A DNA stretch of 64,000 bases from Megascapheus bottae (GCA_024803745.1 JANJXV010000016.1:43840025-43904024), one strand, 5' to 3'; positions 31,085-44,180 are shown, counted from the first letter of the stretch. Made by a program: numbers and translations. Notes: generated by a model from the sequence alone, not told the origin.

Positions 31085-33315
31085 CCACAGCTCATTTACA
31101 AGACCCCAACGTTAACAGATTATTTCCATTTTGGTATCATTCAAAAGAAAAATGAAACACGATTTCTTCAGTTGCTCCCTGGAAAAGATAAGGTCACGAG
31201 CTGCTTTTAAGAGCTCTTCCCGAGACAGCTGCTTCCTGCCTCCACACTCAGACTCCAGCACATTCATGAGGCAGAACACCGGCAAAACCCTTTCTTCCTG
31301 TTTAACTATGCTTATAAACTGCACGATATGACTCAAGCTTGCACCATTCCTTGGCAAACATTGGCAGATCCAGCTTTTTGTCACATCAATCAGGCGCAGG
31401 CAGCCAGGATGTTTTCTCTCTTCCCTCTTCTCTCCCATATTTGACAGCCATGTACACAAGAGCTACGCAATGCCAACACTAATATTGTTTTAAATAGATA
31501 CGTGCTACATGTTAAAGGGAAAGGAAATGAGTATCAGATGGGCTTGGGCATGGTGAGCAAGGAAGGCTGTGCTTATGGGAAAGCGCATGGCAGAGCCCCT
31601 CTCCTCGCAGGCCCTGATGGACGGCCATCCGCTGCCCCCAGCTTCCACACAGACTGAAGGAGTCCACCACCCCGTGTCTCCACGCTGTCCCCTGGCCATC
31701 CAGAGCCGTCTTTGGTCCACGGGCTTCCAGGACGCCTGCCTGGGCCCCACTCCAGGGACCTCCGTGGTGGGGGGGGCTCCATGCTCCTCTGACCAGTGTG
31801 GGAACTGGGCTGCATGGTCACTGCGGCCACATCAATGCAGCATTTCCCGTGCGTGTGTGTTTCTTTCCATGTCCCGGGCATCCACTCGCAGAAGGACTGG
31901 CACACACCTTAGCCTGCCTGCTGGGCACTCTCCTCCCCAGAGGGAAGTCAGAATGTTCTAGATGCTTGGAACATAAACACTCTCAGTCAACCATCCTCTC
32001 CAGACACTGCCTCCCAGGAGAAGGGGCCCTGCCCTGTGCTACCGCCGGCAAGCCACATCCAAGCACAAACCTGCCATGCCCTGTTCTTAGCTGTGTAAGC
32101 AGGCTCTTCCTCGGCCGTGCCAGGTTAGTGGAGAGGCTTCTCCTGGGTCATGCCCCTTCCCCTCCCCTGGGTCCAGGAACAGTCTCAGGACTAGCTGTGT
32201 GGTATCTCCTCGGGGTCTTCGTTATGGGGAAAGCTGAAAGAGGAGAGGAAAGCAGGCATCCAGCCCCAGCATGTCGTGGCCAGGCTGGAAGTCACTAAGG
32301 AGAGCTCCGGCTGTGGTAAGCTCAGTCCTCAACTCCCTCCGTGGAGGGAGGAGCGTGAAGCGGTCTGGAAGCCTAGGGGAAACACTGTGGAAACTGCGAA
32401 GGAAGCAGAAAGGAGAGAGGGAGTGCAGAACTAAGACTGCAGAGGGTGAGAGGCAACAGGAGCTCGGGCCCAGTTTCCTCATGGTGGGAAGAGTTCTACA
32501 TCACAGCAAAGGTTCCCCAAACCTAAAACTGAGGGACTGCAGCACTAGATGCCAGCTGTAGCACCACTGGTTTCAAAGGTCCTTTACTGTCACATGAGCA
32601 ACCAAAGCAGTAATTTCTCTTTGGAAGTTTGGAGCCATTAAGCAAGCCTGGTTGGCTCACAGCTTCCAGCAGTTTGGAGTTCAGAGTTACCAACAGAGAA
32701 AAAGCCACCCTGGCCAACTCTTGATTTCCACCCACACCGAGTGACAGCACCCCAGCCAGCAAAGACCAGGAATCACGAAGAGAGGAACATTTTCTTTTGG
32801 TCAGCAGTGAAGTTTTCCCTCTGGTTCTGGAATGCAAATACATTTAAAATGTCAACAGGATCTATTATACTTCAAACAGACTCCAAGGAGCTACAGATTG
32901 GCTTCACTGCTTGAGGGGAGACCAAAACAAGACCCCAGATCCTGGTCAGGACACCTCGGGGCTGGTGAGTCCAGGAGACCAGGCAGGCTTGTTTCTAGAT
33001 GCTTCTATCCTCAGCTCTTTGCAGCAGACCTAGCCTGAGCTCAAGGGGGGCTAAGGTGGGTGTTGGCTCCTCTGTAGTGGATTGAGAGGGGCAGTCAAAG
33101 CCAGAGGGGCCCTTAGCATGTGGGGATTCTCAGGGAGCCCTGTGGCTCGGGTGGGGAGTGGTGTGCATAGTGAGAGGCCTCTGTGGCCGAGGGAGACGAA
33201 GCAGGAAACAGACACTTTGTGACCACTCGTGGTCCAGGCTGGTGGGCAATGCACTCCCTGTCCTCTCATTCCTGAACTTGGCACAGATGGAAACCAAAGA
33301 CTCTGAGAGAGTTGG
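31085..33315. other. Unique sequence, no gene recognised
   Basis: Mixed composition, with open frames of up to 166 codons (31798-32298) but none with recognisable domains. Equally long frames occur on the opposite strand. Confidence 0.45.
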
Positions 33316-34640
33316 CCCTGCACTCACTGCTATTTTTATTGAAATAGTACTAATTGCTGATGAATTTCATGAAGCAGTTTCTTGTACAATGCTTTGAATT
33401 AAAGTGGATAAGTTGGTGGATTACTATTGCATTCACATCTAAGAATTTTCCTGAGAATAGCAGGAAGCAGAATTTCACAGAGGATCCAGAAACAGTTCAT
33501 CCGATGCCTTCATTCTATGGTTAAAGAAAATAAAACCATGCAGAGATTTTGATGCTTCCTGCACTAAGGAATCCAAGAACAGATGTTAACATCTCTTGTC
33601 TCCACAGGGCTTAAGGACAAAGGCTGGTTTCAAATGTAAAGTCTTGCCCGATGTACAGGGTTACATCTTGGCAAGGAGTCTTAGTGGGAGAATGTGGTCT
33701 AGTGGCTTTTTATTATTTTAGAAACAGACATGTTTGTCCTTTGTCAAGGCTATTTTTATTTCATTGCACAAAGATGTGCAAGAAGGAAAGAAATCAGTAG
33801 TGTTTGCATTGAAAGAGATTTTCAGATCTTGCAAACAGGACGTGAATGCCAGTTGCTCTCATTTTCTTCCATACGTACTTTGTCTCAACTGAACAACTTT
33901 TAGCCCCACGTCGGAACATGCAAGCACTTAATGAAATTCCTCTGGGGAAGAACACATTGCTAGAAACCCGCAGAGTCAAGGACCTAAGTACAGCGGAACC
34001 TGAGCAGCACCAAACAGGATTCTTTCCTGGCCGGTAATCTTCTGAAACACGTTGTCTGGAAGACTGTCTGCTGCCAGGGAAAAACGGAGAGGTGAAAATC
34101 AAACCAGGATAGCAGCGATGCTGCCAACATGTCACTCACACCTTCATTCAGTTGTCATTCAGCTGGCAAGGAAAGTCATATGTGCGGAGACCCACACGGC
34201 AGTGTGCCTGATACCTGCTTCTGCAGAGCGCGTTTTCAACATCATCTTTTCGTCTCAAGATCCACCGGTGCCACAGGTGACACAGGACCACCCAGGCTGG
34301 GCCTTCTCCTTTAATTCTAACTGGTTTCTAAATACACAGTCTGAAGCCGAAGGCAGAGCTTTCCTGACTGCATAGTAACTTAGCACCTGGACATGGAACC
34401 ACAGTCACCAGAACCAAGATCAATTATGTCCGTGTCTACTTTGCGTTGATGCCCTATCTCCCTTCAGTTATGGGGGAAATTTAACTTTCCAGAATAGTCT
34501 GAGCACATTAGACCTCGGCACTCGCCCGACTTGCAGTGTGCCGTGTGTGAGCACTGGCCCGGAGCTCGTCACAGCTCTATCTCTATTCAGAGCAGTCTTG
34601 GGCTGCAGGCCTCCAGTCCCACTGCTAGCAGACCTTATCT
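33316..34640. other. Unique sequence, AT-rich start
   Basis: The first 100 bases (CACTGCTATTTTTATTGAAA onward) are repeat-free and AT-rich and may be slowly evolving. No gene recognised. Confidence 0.4.
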
Positions 34641-34654
34641 CCGTGTTAAGGCCA

Positions 34655-34975
34655 CTGTAAAACCTTAGTCAATAAGTGTTTAATACAAATATTGACAGTG
34701 GTTTATGGGGTCCTGATTCATAAAGGACTCATGCTAACACCCTTGAGCCATTCATCATTTGCATTTCCAATCACTGTAAATAAGCGTATTTGTTTAAAAA
34801 GAAAGTCTGACAGTGAAAGACAGTGGGAAGGAACTATTAAAGGGAGCATGTCCATAAAGCAGATTTATAGATCATTAAAAGATCCCTGCTTCACTGGAGG
34901 AGGGATAACAGGGAGAAGATCCATGGCTCAGTACTCAACAGTGTGCTCTGGTTTAAAATCATTTGTTCTTTGATG
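34655..34975. promoter_or_regulatory. Candidate conserved non-coding element
   Basis: Repeat-free block with many enhancer-type words: GTCAATAAGTGTTTAATAC, ATCATTTGCATTTCC (octamer-like ATTTGCAT), GTAAATAAGCGTATTTG (forkhead-like GTAAATA) and CATAAAGCAGATTTATAG. The combination of octamer-like and forkhead-like cores makes it one of the better candidates in the window. No conservation data are available. Confidence 0.35.
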
Positions 34976-35329
34976 CCATCTTTGGGCCTGCACAGGGCTT
35001 TCAGGGAAAGCGCTGGTCTGCATCCGCTTTCCTGAGCCATTGCTCCAGGATGTCCTTATGCAAAGGGGGCTTACTCACCAGCCCCCTGAAAGAACACGGA
35101 CACAAATCAGGGCAGGGCTTTGTAACCTGCATGAACTGCACAAGCCTGAGTCTGCTTTCATTGTTCCTGCCCCCCCCCCAAATGAAATGTTACTTCTGCT
35201 AGCCTTCAGCTTTTTGAAGTAAATTGGAAAGAACGTGGGGAGGGGTGATGGGTGAGGCCAAGAGCTCCATGGCAGGGTTAAATCGTTCACACTCGCATTG
35301 GTTCATTTCCTCACAGACACAGTGATGAT
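34976..35329. other. Unique sequence
   Basis: Contains a C run (about 35170-35180). No gene recognised. Confidence 0.5.
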
Positions 35330-35334
35330 GGGAT

Positions 35335-35530
35335 TGGGGGTTATTATTATTTTATTTTCGTTATAGCTGTTGTACACTGACTGTCCAAAAAGATTTCCAT
35401 ACACGCATAGGATGTGCTTGGATGGAATTCAACACTCTATCACCTCCTGCCCTTTTCTTCGGCCTTTTCAAAGAGACAATGGCCAGTACTTGTCCTTCTT
35501 CGTCAGGCCTATTTCACCCAATGCGGTGAC
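35335..35530 (-). repeat. Possible LINE-1 3' UTR relic, antisense
   Basis: A TTATTATTATTTTATTTTCG start followed by ATAGCTGTTGTACACTGACT and CACTCTATCACCTCCTGCCC resembles the complement of a LINE-1 3' end in general texture. Weak assignment. Confidence 0.3.
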
Positions 35531-36076
35531 CTCCAGCACGTGACAGGATTCATTCTCTCCGGTAGTGGAATGGCGCTGCGTTGTGTCCATGCTCCACTCA
35601 TCAGTGGTGAGCGTCCGGGCCCATTCTCCAAGTTTGCGCTTGTGAACACTCTGCTAAGCCAGGGAAGTCACCTGTGTGCTGTCCACACCAATGGCTTTAG
35701 AAGTTCTTAAGAAGGCTCACCCACCGTCACCGTTTCAGGTCTGGAAGGAAAGGCAACGGGAACAGTGACAACCACAGCCAAGCTGCGGTGATGGCAGGTC
35801 CCCAGTGCATGTAAGAACCGCCACTGTACTACCACATACCGTGAAGCCTCAGCTTTCCAGGAGGAAAGGCCTAGGAGGCCAGAGCAGAGACACGTCCAAG
35901 AGGGTTCTGCACTGCTGACATACACAGCGCCACGCCCGATGAAGCAAAAAGTGAGTCTGGAGCCGACTCCTTGCGAAGTGGCTCTGTGTCTGCAATAATG
36001 CTGCTGCTGGTACTTGCAGATGTGGGGATTGTGGTGAGCTTTAATGAGCTGGGCATTCCTGCTGACCGCACTGTCC
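35531..36076. other. Unique sequence
   Basis: No gene recognised. Open frames are short and overlap on both strands. Confidence 0.5.
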
Positions 36077-36140
36077 GACGTGGACGTGAGGGCTCTCCCA
36101 GGGACGCTGACGTGGACGTGAGGGCTCTCCCAGGGACACT
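36077..36140. repeat. Perfect-period 32 bp tandem duplication
   Basis: Two 32 bp copies (36077-36108 and 36109-36140), each starting GACGTGGACGTGAGGGCTCT, differ at one base near the end (GCT against ACT). It is CpG-bearing, and each copy also holds a GACGTG doublet. The near identity indicates a recent event and possibly the seed of a new minisatellite. Confidence 0.95.
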
Positions 36141-37474
36141 GCCTTCCCTGGGTTTGCATCCACGTGAATCAGGTGAATTTTGATAGGCGTTTTGCAATTG
36201 TTCTACTGCTAATTCATTGTTTGACCTTTGGTTTTATAAACAAAGAATATTTAGCTCTCACACACATTTTAGGAATGAAATGCTCAGAGATAGGTCATAA
36301 GCTATCCTTAGGTTGTTTATCAAGGCAATAAAAAATAGCCTACTGTCTTGGGCTTTGGTGTGGAAACTTCTAGACAATTCAGTCTCTGAGCAGTAAACAA
36401 GTAAGCTGGAAGAAGAAATGCCCATTAAACACAACACGAGTGTGTCCGACTCTCTGTGGTATTTCCTCAGATCATTGGGAGGGCCTGAGTACTTGGGGCA
36501 AATGTTTTCACGATTATATCCGCAATTAGCATCATACAAGCTCCTTTGGATTTTTCCGCCATAACAGCAGCTTGACAAACTTCTGCACTTCCGATTGGAA
36601 ATCACACTAATCTGGGTAAATAGGTAGAAAGAAAAAGGGTTCTAAGTAGCCATCAGCAGAAGTAGTAAGGATAGGACAGAAACCGCAGGTTCAGGTCTAA
36701 AGCTGAGACGCGCGTGTGAACTGAGTGTGGGCAGCGGCGGGGCCTGGGAGCTCAAGAGGCATCCGTGGCCATCGTTCTCAGCGTGAGCACCTAGGACATG
36801 GAGGCTGAGAGGACTTCGCATGAGGACGTCAAGCTCCGCAGTCTGCTTCGTGACAATGGCATTTTCTGAAGGGAACCTTTGGAACCGGACCTTGTGATGC
36901 CCGGATGAGGTGCTTGTCTTAAAGCAACAGCAGGAAGGAGTGTACGGCCCTTCCCACTTCTGTCCGTCTAAGAAGCCAGCTGCCCTGTGGACCACTTCCC
37001 GTGGGGAGCAAGCACATGTGCCCTGCAGGTGCCCTGCCCAACTCCCACCCAGGCCCGGAGGCCCCGCACACTCCAGGGCCCGCTCTGCTCCCCCAGGGGA
37101 ACTGTCTGATGCGGGGAAACCTGCAAAGCTGCACATGCAGTAGCTGGCAGGCACAGGACCCACTGCAGACCCGTCTCCGAGGTCTTTGCCCATCTAGAGC
37201 CCACCTCCCCAGCTCGTAGTCAACTCTGCCATCAAGGTTGTGCTGCATAGACATGAAACAGAAGAAAGGAACGATTCACCTCCCAGGCCTTTTTCAGGTC
37301 CACAGCTACACAGCAGTTGGGAGAGCGCTTACCTGGGGAGCGGCTTCAATACCTCACTGAATGGTACGATTCCTTGGGATTCTGTCTAATGGCGTGGCTC
37401 AGTCACTTTGTTTCAACTCATTCTGCTGGGCTGGTAAACCATATGCCTGCAGGAGAGAGTGAGAGGGAAGAAAG
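36141..37474. other. Unique sequence, no gene recognised
   Basis: AT-rich to about 36640, then GC-rich. The longest open frame (183 codons, minus strand, 36642-37193) has no recognisable domain. Confidence 0.45.

Positions 37475-37555
<81 letters not shown>
37475..37555. repeat. (GA)n microsatellite
   Basis: About 40 GA units with two AAAG interruptions near the start. It is a pure homopurine tract on the plus strand. Confidence 0.95.
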
Positions 37556-37557
<2 letters not shown>

Positions 37558-38271
37558 GCTCTTCTTGTAGCTGTCATGGATGAAAAGTCCTTGGCAGCAG
37601 AGTGGGGCTTGTGGTGATAATGATGACACGATAGATTCTGACAGGACAGACGCTGATGTGCTCATTTGCATACTGATGTCCTCTTCACCCTTTACTCGGC
37701 CCCACAGGAAGGCCCCAACCATTCCTGAAGAGCAAAGCACCGCACTGTCACCAGAGTCCAAACACGCCACACAAGGGAGCGTTTGTGCCCTCTGTCAGTG
37801 CCTTGATGATGGGAGACGGGGTCGTGCTGAGCGTATGCACAAGTGGACATTAGGGATTGATTCGCTCACCAGCTTAGCAGTGGCCAAATCTTTGCCAGTG
37901 GACATGTAGACACTGAATAGAGGAAACATGGAACACCACGGACGATTCGGTCACTTTCCTTCCAAAGACGCAATTTTATGGCTTGCTTTCGCCACACTGG
38001 TAATTTTTTTCCCCCAAAGAAACAAAATCCAGGTGTGACTTCATAGAGTAAACATATGTTTCAGTGACCTGGGAACACATGAGAGCCATCTGAAAACTCC
38101 GGGATTTGCCTTCCAGAAGGCTGTGGTGGGAGTTTCTCCCGAGGAAACCAGCCAGGCAGGTGCACTCTGTAGCCAGGGACACGGGGGAGTCCCGTCTTGT
38201 GTGCAGCCACATACATACCCAGCTCACTAGGAAATGACTGAGCAGTGCTTGCAGGCCCTACCCTGATCCAC
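37556..38271. other. Unique sequence
   Basis: No gene or repeat recognised. Confidence 0.5.
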
Positions 38272-38311
38272 GAGGGAGGGAGGGAGGGAAGGAGGGAGGG
38301 AGGGAGGGAGG
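38272..38311. repeat. (GGGA)n microsatellite
   Basis: About ten GGGA units with one GGAA interruption. The G triplets make it a G-quadruplex candidate. Confidence 0.9.
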
Positions 38312-39364
38312 CTCCCCAGCCTTCTCCCTGCTCACCACACCATCAAAGATGGAGAAGCAGTAGTCACAGTTAAGAGTGAAGGTGTCTGCTCTTGGACTGG
38401 GGGAGTTTAGATCCTGAAAGCTCAGTGTTTACAGGGCCACAACGACTCTTGGGGTGCCGGACGTTGATAAGGTCCCTCACCAGCGTCTGCAGCAGGGCTC
38501 CTCCAGCCTTCTGCCGGGCTGGCCAGCTCAGCGCCTGAGGCCTTCCTGGGCCCTTGGGTGTGGGTTAACACGCAGCCAGCACCTGCTCATTAAACACAGT
38601 ATTGTTTGTAGGTTTATAGGACTCTTTCATGTGACTGAAGTATTGGCTAGAACATCTGGTTGGTTATACTTTACATAAATTAACAGACTGTCATCTCCTC
38701 TTGACAGTTACCTGCTTACTTTCACTTCATTAAATGCCATTTTTCAGAAAAAAGCACGAAACCTATGAAACACAACATGTAATTAAGCAACACAACACAA
38801 ATAAATATAAATAATCACACTGAGAACAGGAAGAAGGAATCCGTCCCTGCATGGACAGGGAAAGCCCTGTGTGGCGGCTGCAGTGGGCCGGTCAGGCTGC
38901 GCAGAGCGGCCGAGCCGTGACGGAAGAGCCTTCATTTCCAGCTCACTCAGCTCCCGCTCATAAAGACGGAAGCCCGAGTCTGGAATGCTAGACGGCTGGC
39001 TGCGACCCGTGGGATACGCCGAAGGTGGGCTCCCACCTGGGCCTCCCCTGTCCAGTGCCCGGAGCCCACACAGAAGGCTGGTGGTTTCCCCCGTCACTGT
39101 CGGGCTGGGTCTCCATGCTGGCTCCAGTTTGGGCCAAATCACGGCAACAGACAAAAACCTGAGCTGCCCTCCACCCCTTCCAGCCAGCTGCCGGCCACCC
39201 CCGGGCGATGACCCCACCTTTGTGCTGACCTTAGCTCAGTGCATCTGTGGAAGACTTCCGTTTTCGTGGATTACTGTACACTTATATCGGCCAGCAGAAA
39301 TTTTGAGCTGATTTTATAAAGTATATTTTCTCCATCATTTTATTCAGCACATCTCTATCGAGGT
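38312..39364. other. Unique sequence with a GC-rich patch
   Basis: CpGs cluster at about 38870-38960. A 144-codon minus-strand open frame (38783-39217) is paired with a 108-codon plus-strand frame, and neither has recognisable domains. Confidence 0.45.
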
Positions 39365-39365
39365 A

Positions 39366-39462
39366 GTTTTTGTTTTGGTCTCAGACAAGACTTCACTAAG
39401 TACCCCTGGCTGGCCTCACTCTCCCAGTCCTTCTGAGTCAGTGCTACACTCAGCTTATGACG
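39366..39462 (-). repeat. Diverged B1-like fragment, antisense
   Basis: TTTGTTTTGGTCTCAGACAA, CCCCTGGCTGGCCTCACTCT and TCTGAGTCAGTGCTACACTC follow the order of a complement B1 but are heavily diverged. Confidence 0.45.
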
Positions 39463-42400
39463 TATGCAATTATCTACACATGTGAATGCATTTATGTATG
39501 CATGTGTGTGAATCATCATACATCCAACCACTTACTTACACCTTCATCCGTCATTGCCAACACATTTCCACGTGGAGTGAAACAAATAACCCTGTGGTAT
39601 CTTCCATGTGGAGTAGTAGCTATGTTTCCTGTTGCTATCATACCAAAAGCTCATTTGAATTACTTAACTCTATCGGCATTAATTAGACATTATTCTCAAC
39701 ACCATAGAATGATTTTTTTTTACTATACACATAAGGCTATCTCACTTTTCCCCGCCACACACTATCCTTGTGTGAATATGCCAACCACATTTTTATTCCA
39801 CCCTTTCTGATCCATGGGTCAACATTTTTGGAGTGTGAAGTAGGAGGGGAAAGAACGCATTTCAGCTGGGCTTGGGAGAAATTAGTTTCCATAGATAATT
39901 TCAATTTTTATTCCAGAATTGAGAGTAAGTGCTTGGCAAAAATCACTCAAACATAAAATTATTTAACTCCATGGGAAAGCACAAAATTTACCCTCAATAT
40001 TTTCATCTATTTTTCACTTTCCGCATGAACTTTCCCCCCCAATAACAGTCTTAATAGACTTGCCAGATTTGATACATAAAGGTCGTTAAATGAGAAAAGG
40101 AACAAAACAAAACCAACTGAAATAGAGGAAAGTATTCCTCCAAAGGCAGGTGCATGGCGGGCTTTAGGAGAGAATGACAACTTTATGGTCCTTAAAATAC
40201 CAGTAAGCCTTTGGCAAGCTAACTTGGTTGGGAAAGGCATGTAAATTAAAGACTTAATGTGAAAGGAAAAAAAAAACTAGGCTTCTCCAACTGCACAAAA
40301 TCAAGTATTTTTATGTGGCAAAGAATGACACACAGGAATCAAGAAAAGAATCAGAAGACTGGAAACCAGTGTTGATACATATGCCATGCCTTTCCCCATA
40401 TTTAAAAAAGCCTTCTGAAATGAATGAGAACTTCACGGATAATCTGAAAAGCATTGATCAGATCAACAGGCAATTCATTCCAACGACTAATAAACATCAT
40501 CAACACCAAGAAAGATGTTAGATTGATTTATTTACTTACTGACTGACTGACTTACTGAGTCAGAGAAATGGGAATCAAAGCAAGAGTGAACTCAGATAAG
40601 CACAGAAAAATTTCAAGGGATGCCCACATGTAAGGTGGTAAGAGAAACGGTAGATTGTGTTAAATATTCCCCAATTATATTTAGAAATGTCCTTGAAGAA
40701 AAAAAAATACATGTGAAGGCTGCATTTCCATGCTGGGAACTTGTCCCACAGAAATAAAAATAGCATTGGCGTATAAGTGCCCAACCTCACATGCGAGCGC
40801 CAGCGTCAGGGGTGGGGGTGAGTCCAGTCCCCGGGCAGGTGATGCACTGGCCACCCTGTCCCAGCTCAGCTCTGCCTGGGCATGGCCGCGGGGAGGGGTA
40901 ACTGTGGTCCTGCCCTCCCCTGTGACAGACAGGTGGCAGGCCCTGCTGCCGGGGTGAGCAGGAAGCAGCTGCAGAAATGGAGCAGGAATGGATCCTGTTC
41001 ACATCTCTTGTCTGCCATTTCATGGGTGTTGTAGTTACCCATTTCAGGTGTGAGCATCTGAAAATAACGAATTAGAACAGCTTGGAGCACGTTCTCGTTT
41101 CTCCCTTGTTCTGGAGGTGATGCAGGTAAGGAGCCGGACTGTGCGGCTTAAGAGGCGATCAGATCGGGAGGGGCTCAGGTTGGGTTGAAGATGTAGGCAG
41201 GGAGTGGGATTCTGGAGCAGGCCTGTCAGGGCTGCTTGGAGAATGGGCCCAGTAACCTGGGAGAGAAACCAAGGGGGGCGGAGAAGACAGGACTCTGCAA
41301 TGGCACTGAAAGCCAGCCGCCTCGTGGAAGAGAGGAGCGCGGTGACCCTGCGTCCATGCAGTGCCTGCCTGCTGGCTCCTGTGCAGAGATCCGGTCTCGG
41401 GGAAGGGAGCGTGGAAGGGGATGAGGAGGCGAGTGTCCAGGCGTCTGCCTGTGTCATGCACCAGCTCTGGAGCCCTGCTTTCAGCTGGCACGGCCCTGAT
41501 GCACGGTCCGGTCTGTCCAGCATTCCCTCAGGGAAGGAAAGGGGGACAGAGGAGCAAAGGGACAGAGGGAGCACCCCTGCACCCACCACTGGGTGGAAGG
41601 GGGAGGATGAGGGATTTCACAAAATGCCAGGGTGAAGCTGATGAAGGAGGCCTCCAAGAAGGGCCATGTCAGGAGGGGAGCCCCTCGGCCGTGGCTACTC
41701 CCTCCCCTTCATGTGTGCTATGACCCTTCAGTGCTGGACTGCCACAAGTTAAAACCCTGACCCGTGAAGAAGTACCACCTGTGCTCATGGAATAAAGGTG
41801 CGCTTGGAGAAATGGTGGGAGAGAAAACGGGAAGAGCAGGGAGATGGGAGAACAAGGCGACACAGAGGGAGGGGCGGGCCATGGAAGCAGACACAATGTC
41901 AAAAGAACCTCAGATTCAAAGTGAAGACTTTGGACTCAAGTCCATTTATACATGATCGTACAATGAATACAGATTGAGTTAAAAACCCGTCTTATCAAGA
42001 GAGCTCAATAGTAATAACGCACAGAGAAACTTGTATTCTGAAAAGATGATAGCGCTGGCGACGGGTGAATGCTTATATTTTAGAAGACACATTTGGAATG
42101 CCAGTCATCTCTTACATTTGGAATGTGGTGTAAGCTTTTTAAATCATTTGTTAAAATAATGCCAATACTTCCAGTCTTGGATCAATACTTCTTGAGAAGG
42201 CCCTCTTAATTTTTATGGCGGGTAAACATGGCATTATTGGCATACTAAATTAGAATTTTAAAATGGTTTATGAGAACAAAGTGACAAACACGGCTGAATA
42301 AAATAATATTATTGTTGATAACATAGAATGTTATTGATTGCATAGAATATCTGGCCTGTTCCTCCCCCCCAACCCAGTTTGATATTTTGTGTACAGTGGC

Positions 42401-42890
42401 TCCTCAAAACAAATGGGGAATGTTCACTCTATATCTAACCTCTAGAAGAACTTGTGTACCCTGAGTGCTGGGTAAAATTGTCAAGGGACGTACATTATTT
42501 AAAGGGGATTTTAATGGCAATCAAAATATTATACATGATTTTTTGGTAGAGTTTATATTTTATAGAAAATGTTCTATTTAAACTTTCAAAGTTTTCAATA
42601 TAGAGTTACTTATAACAGTTTCTAAATTTTATTATCTGCTATTTTGTAGTTATGACCTTCATTTTATGGTTAAAATTACCATTTCCTCTGTCCTCGTGAA
42701 TCTTGATAATTCTGTGTATTTTACAGCTTTTTAATGGAGTCAACTTTGACTTTATTGTTATGTTCTATTATGTTTATTTCTTATTTCATTGATTTTTTAT
42801 CATTTCATTGACCAGCTTCATTGAATTTATCTTGTTAATGTTCTGTTATCTTGGAAATTGAATTAGGTAATACAGAGCTCATTTGAATTA
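39463..42890. other. Unique sequence, no gene recognised
   Basis: AT-rich to about 40780, GC-richer to about 41720, then AT-rich again. A small (ACTG/ACTT)n patch lies at about 40530-40560. Open frames of up to 181 codons (41044-41589, minus) overlap plus-strand frames of similar length and carry no recognisable domain. Confidence 0.45.
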
Positions 42891-42892
42891 TT

Positions 42893-43865
42893 TTATTGTA
42901 AAGGTGAAGTCCAGTGGGGTGACGGGTACATAGCAAGGCAGGAGGACATTTCCTTTTGAACAACATTGTCTCCTCCCTCACTTCTCCCACTTCATCCCCT
43001 CCTGATCCCCTTCCCACCAGCTGTAAAGTTCACTTCCAACGTGGTGTCTAGCGAGTGCCGCCTTTGCATTGGTTCACAGGGTTTATTCATTCCCCTCACC
43101 CATTCAGATAAATGTGCACATCAGACAAAGGGTCCAGAAATCAAAACCAGCAACAACAGGGAATAAAACAAAGGAGAACGAAGGAAGAAAAGAATAACGG
43201 CACACAATGCACTGAAAGAGCCTGTTTCCCGTTCTTGAGGTCATTTCAGTAAACGTCGTTTGATACGCTCCCATGTCCATAACTATTGAACTATTTGGTC
43301 CTCCACTAAGAATATCCTGGACACATTCTAGTTATGTTAAATGAGGGAAAACATGCAGCCTGTTTGTTTTGGCTTGCTTTGCTTAATATAATTTTTCCCA
43401 AGCCTTTCCATTTCCTTATGAATAGGGCAATGTCATTCTTTTTTATGGAAGCGTAGAACTCCATTGTGCGTACATGCCACATTTTCTTGATCCATTCATC
43501 TACTGAGGGACATCTGGGTTGGAATCCATATCTTCACTACAGTAACCAATGGTGCAATGGACATGGTTGTGCTGGTAGCTTTAGTATGACCTGGTTCATG
43601 GACATTTGGGTAAATGCCCAGCAGTGGGATTGCTGGGTCATAGGGGAGCTCTGTGTTTAGTCTTTTGAGGAATGGCCATACTGCTTTCCAGAGTGGATGA
43701 ACGAGTTCACACTCCCACCAATAGTGCAGTAGTGATCCCTTCTGATCACGCCTACATCTGCTGTTATTAGATTACTTGATCATGGCCATTCTAGCTGGGG
43801 TGGGGAGGAATTTCAGTATTGCTTTGACTTTCATTTCCTTTATGGCCAGAGATGTTGAATGTTTC
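42893..43865 (-). repeat. LINE-1 3' end (ORF2 end and 3' UTR), antisense
   Basis: The plus strand at 43360-43865 reads as the complement of the terminal part of LINE-1 ORF2: CATTCATCTACTGAGGGACA, GGGATTGCTGGGTCATAGGG, AATGGCCATACTGCTTTCCA, CACTCCCACCAATAGTGCAG. The preceding 42893-43360 has the position and pyrimidine-rich texture (complement of a polypurine tract) expected of the 3' UTR. It is 5'-truncated, a usual outcome of target-primed reverse transcription. Frames are broken by stops, so it cannot encode a working reverse transcriptase. Confidence 0.88.
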
Positions 43866-44047
43866 TTTTTTTAAAATACAGATTTAAAAACTATCACGTT
43901 TTCAAGATAAAGTACTAAGCAGAATTTCTGCATGTTTGTTACATAATAATTTATCTTTTGTACATAAGTATTTTGTAAACATTTGCCTTTATTAAACCAT
44001 TTTGAAATGCAAGATTTTAAAGACATCACTGTTTTTCTTACTATTAG

Positions 44048-44180
44048 CCTATAACTTCTGGCAAAAAAAGCAGTCTTCACAGTATTCATTGTGCAGAAAT
44101 TATATAGACTTGCTTTCTGAGCTAGTGAAGGTTCAACAGGTAAAATTCTACATAGGTTTGAAGAGAATGGTCTCTAAATG
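44048..44180 (+). CDS. Candidate 133 bp exon or exon relic, weakly dynein-like
   Basis: An acceptor (TTTTTCTTACTATTAG, ending 44047) precedes 133 bases that stay open in one frame and end at a consensus donor GTAAGT (44181-44186). The peptide has F-W, then Y, then N-Y-I-D-L-L, later K-F-Y-I-G-L-K-R-M. Spacing of the first part resembles the F-F...Y...S-Y-L-D-L-I stretch before the dynein heavy-chain stalk. The G-L-K-R-M part resembles the following G-L-x-K-L but sits about ten residues too close. That could be a small deletion, a relic, or coincidence. No companion exon was found in the window, and the segment lies between two LINE-1 relics. An alternative donor (CAG-GTAAAA) lies inside. Confidence 0.2.
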
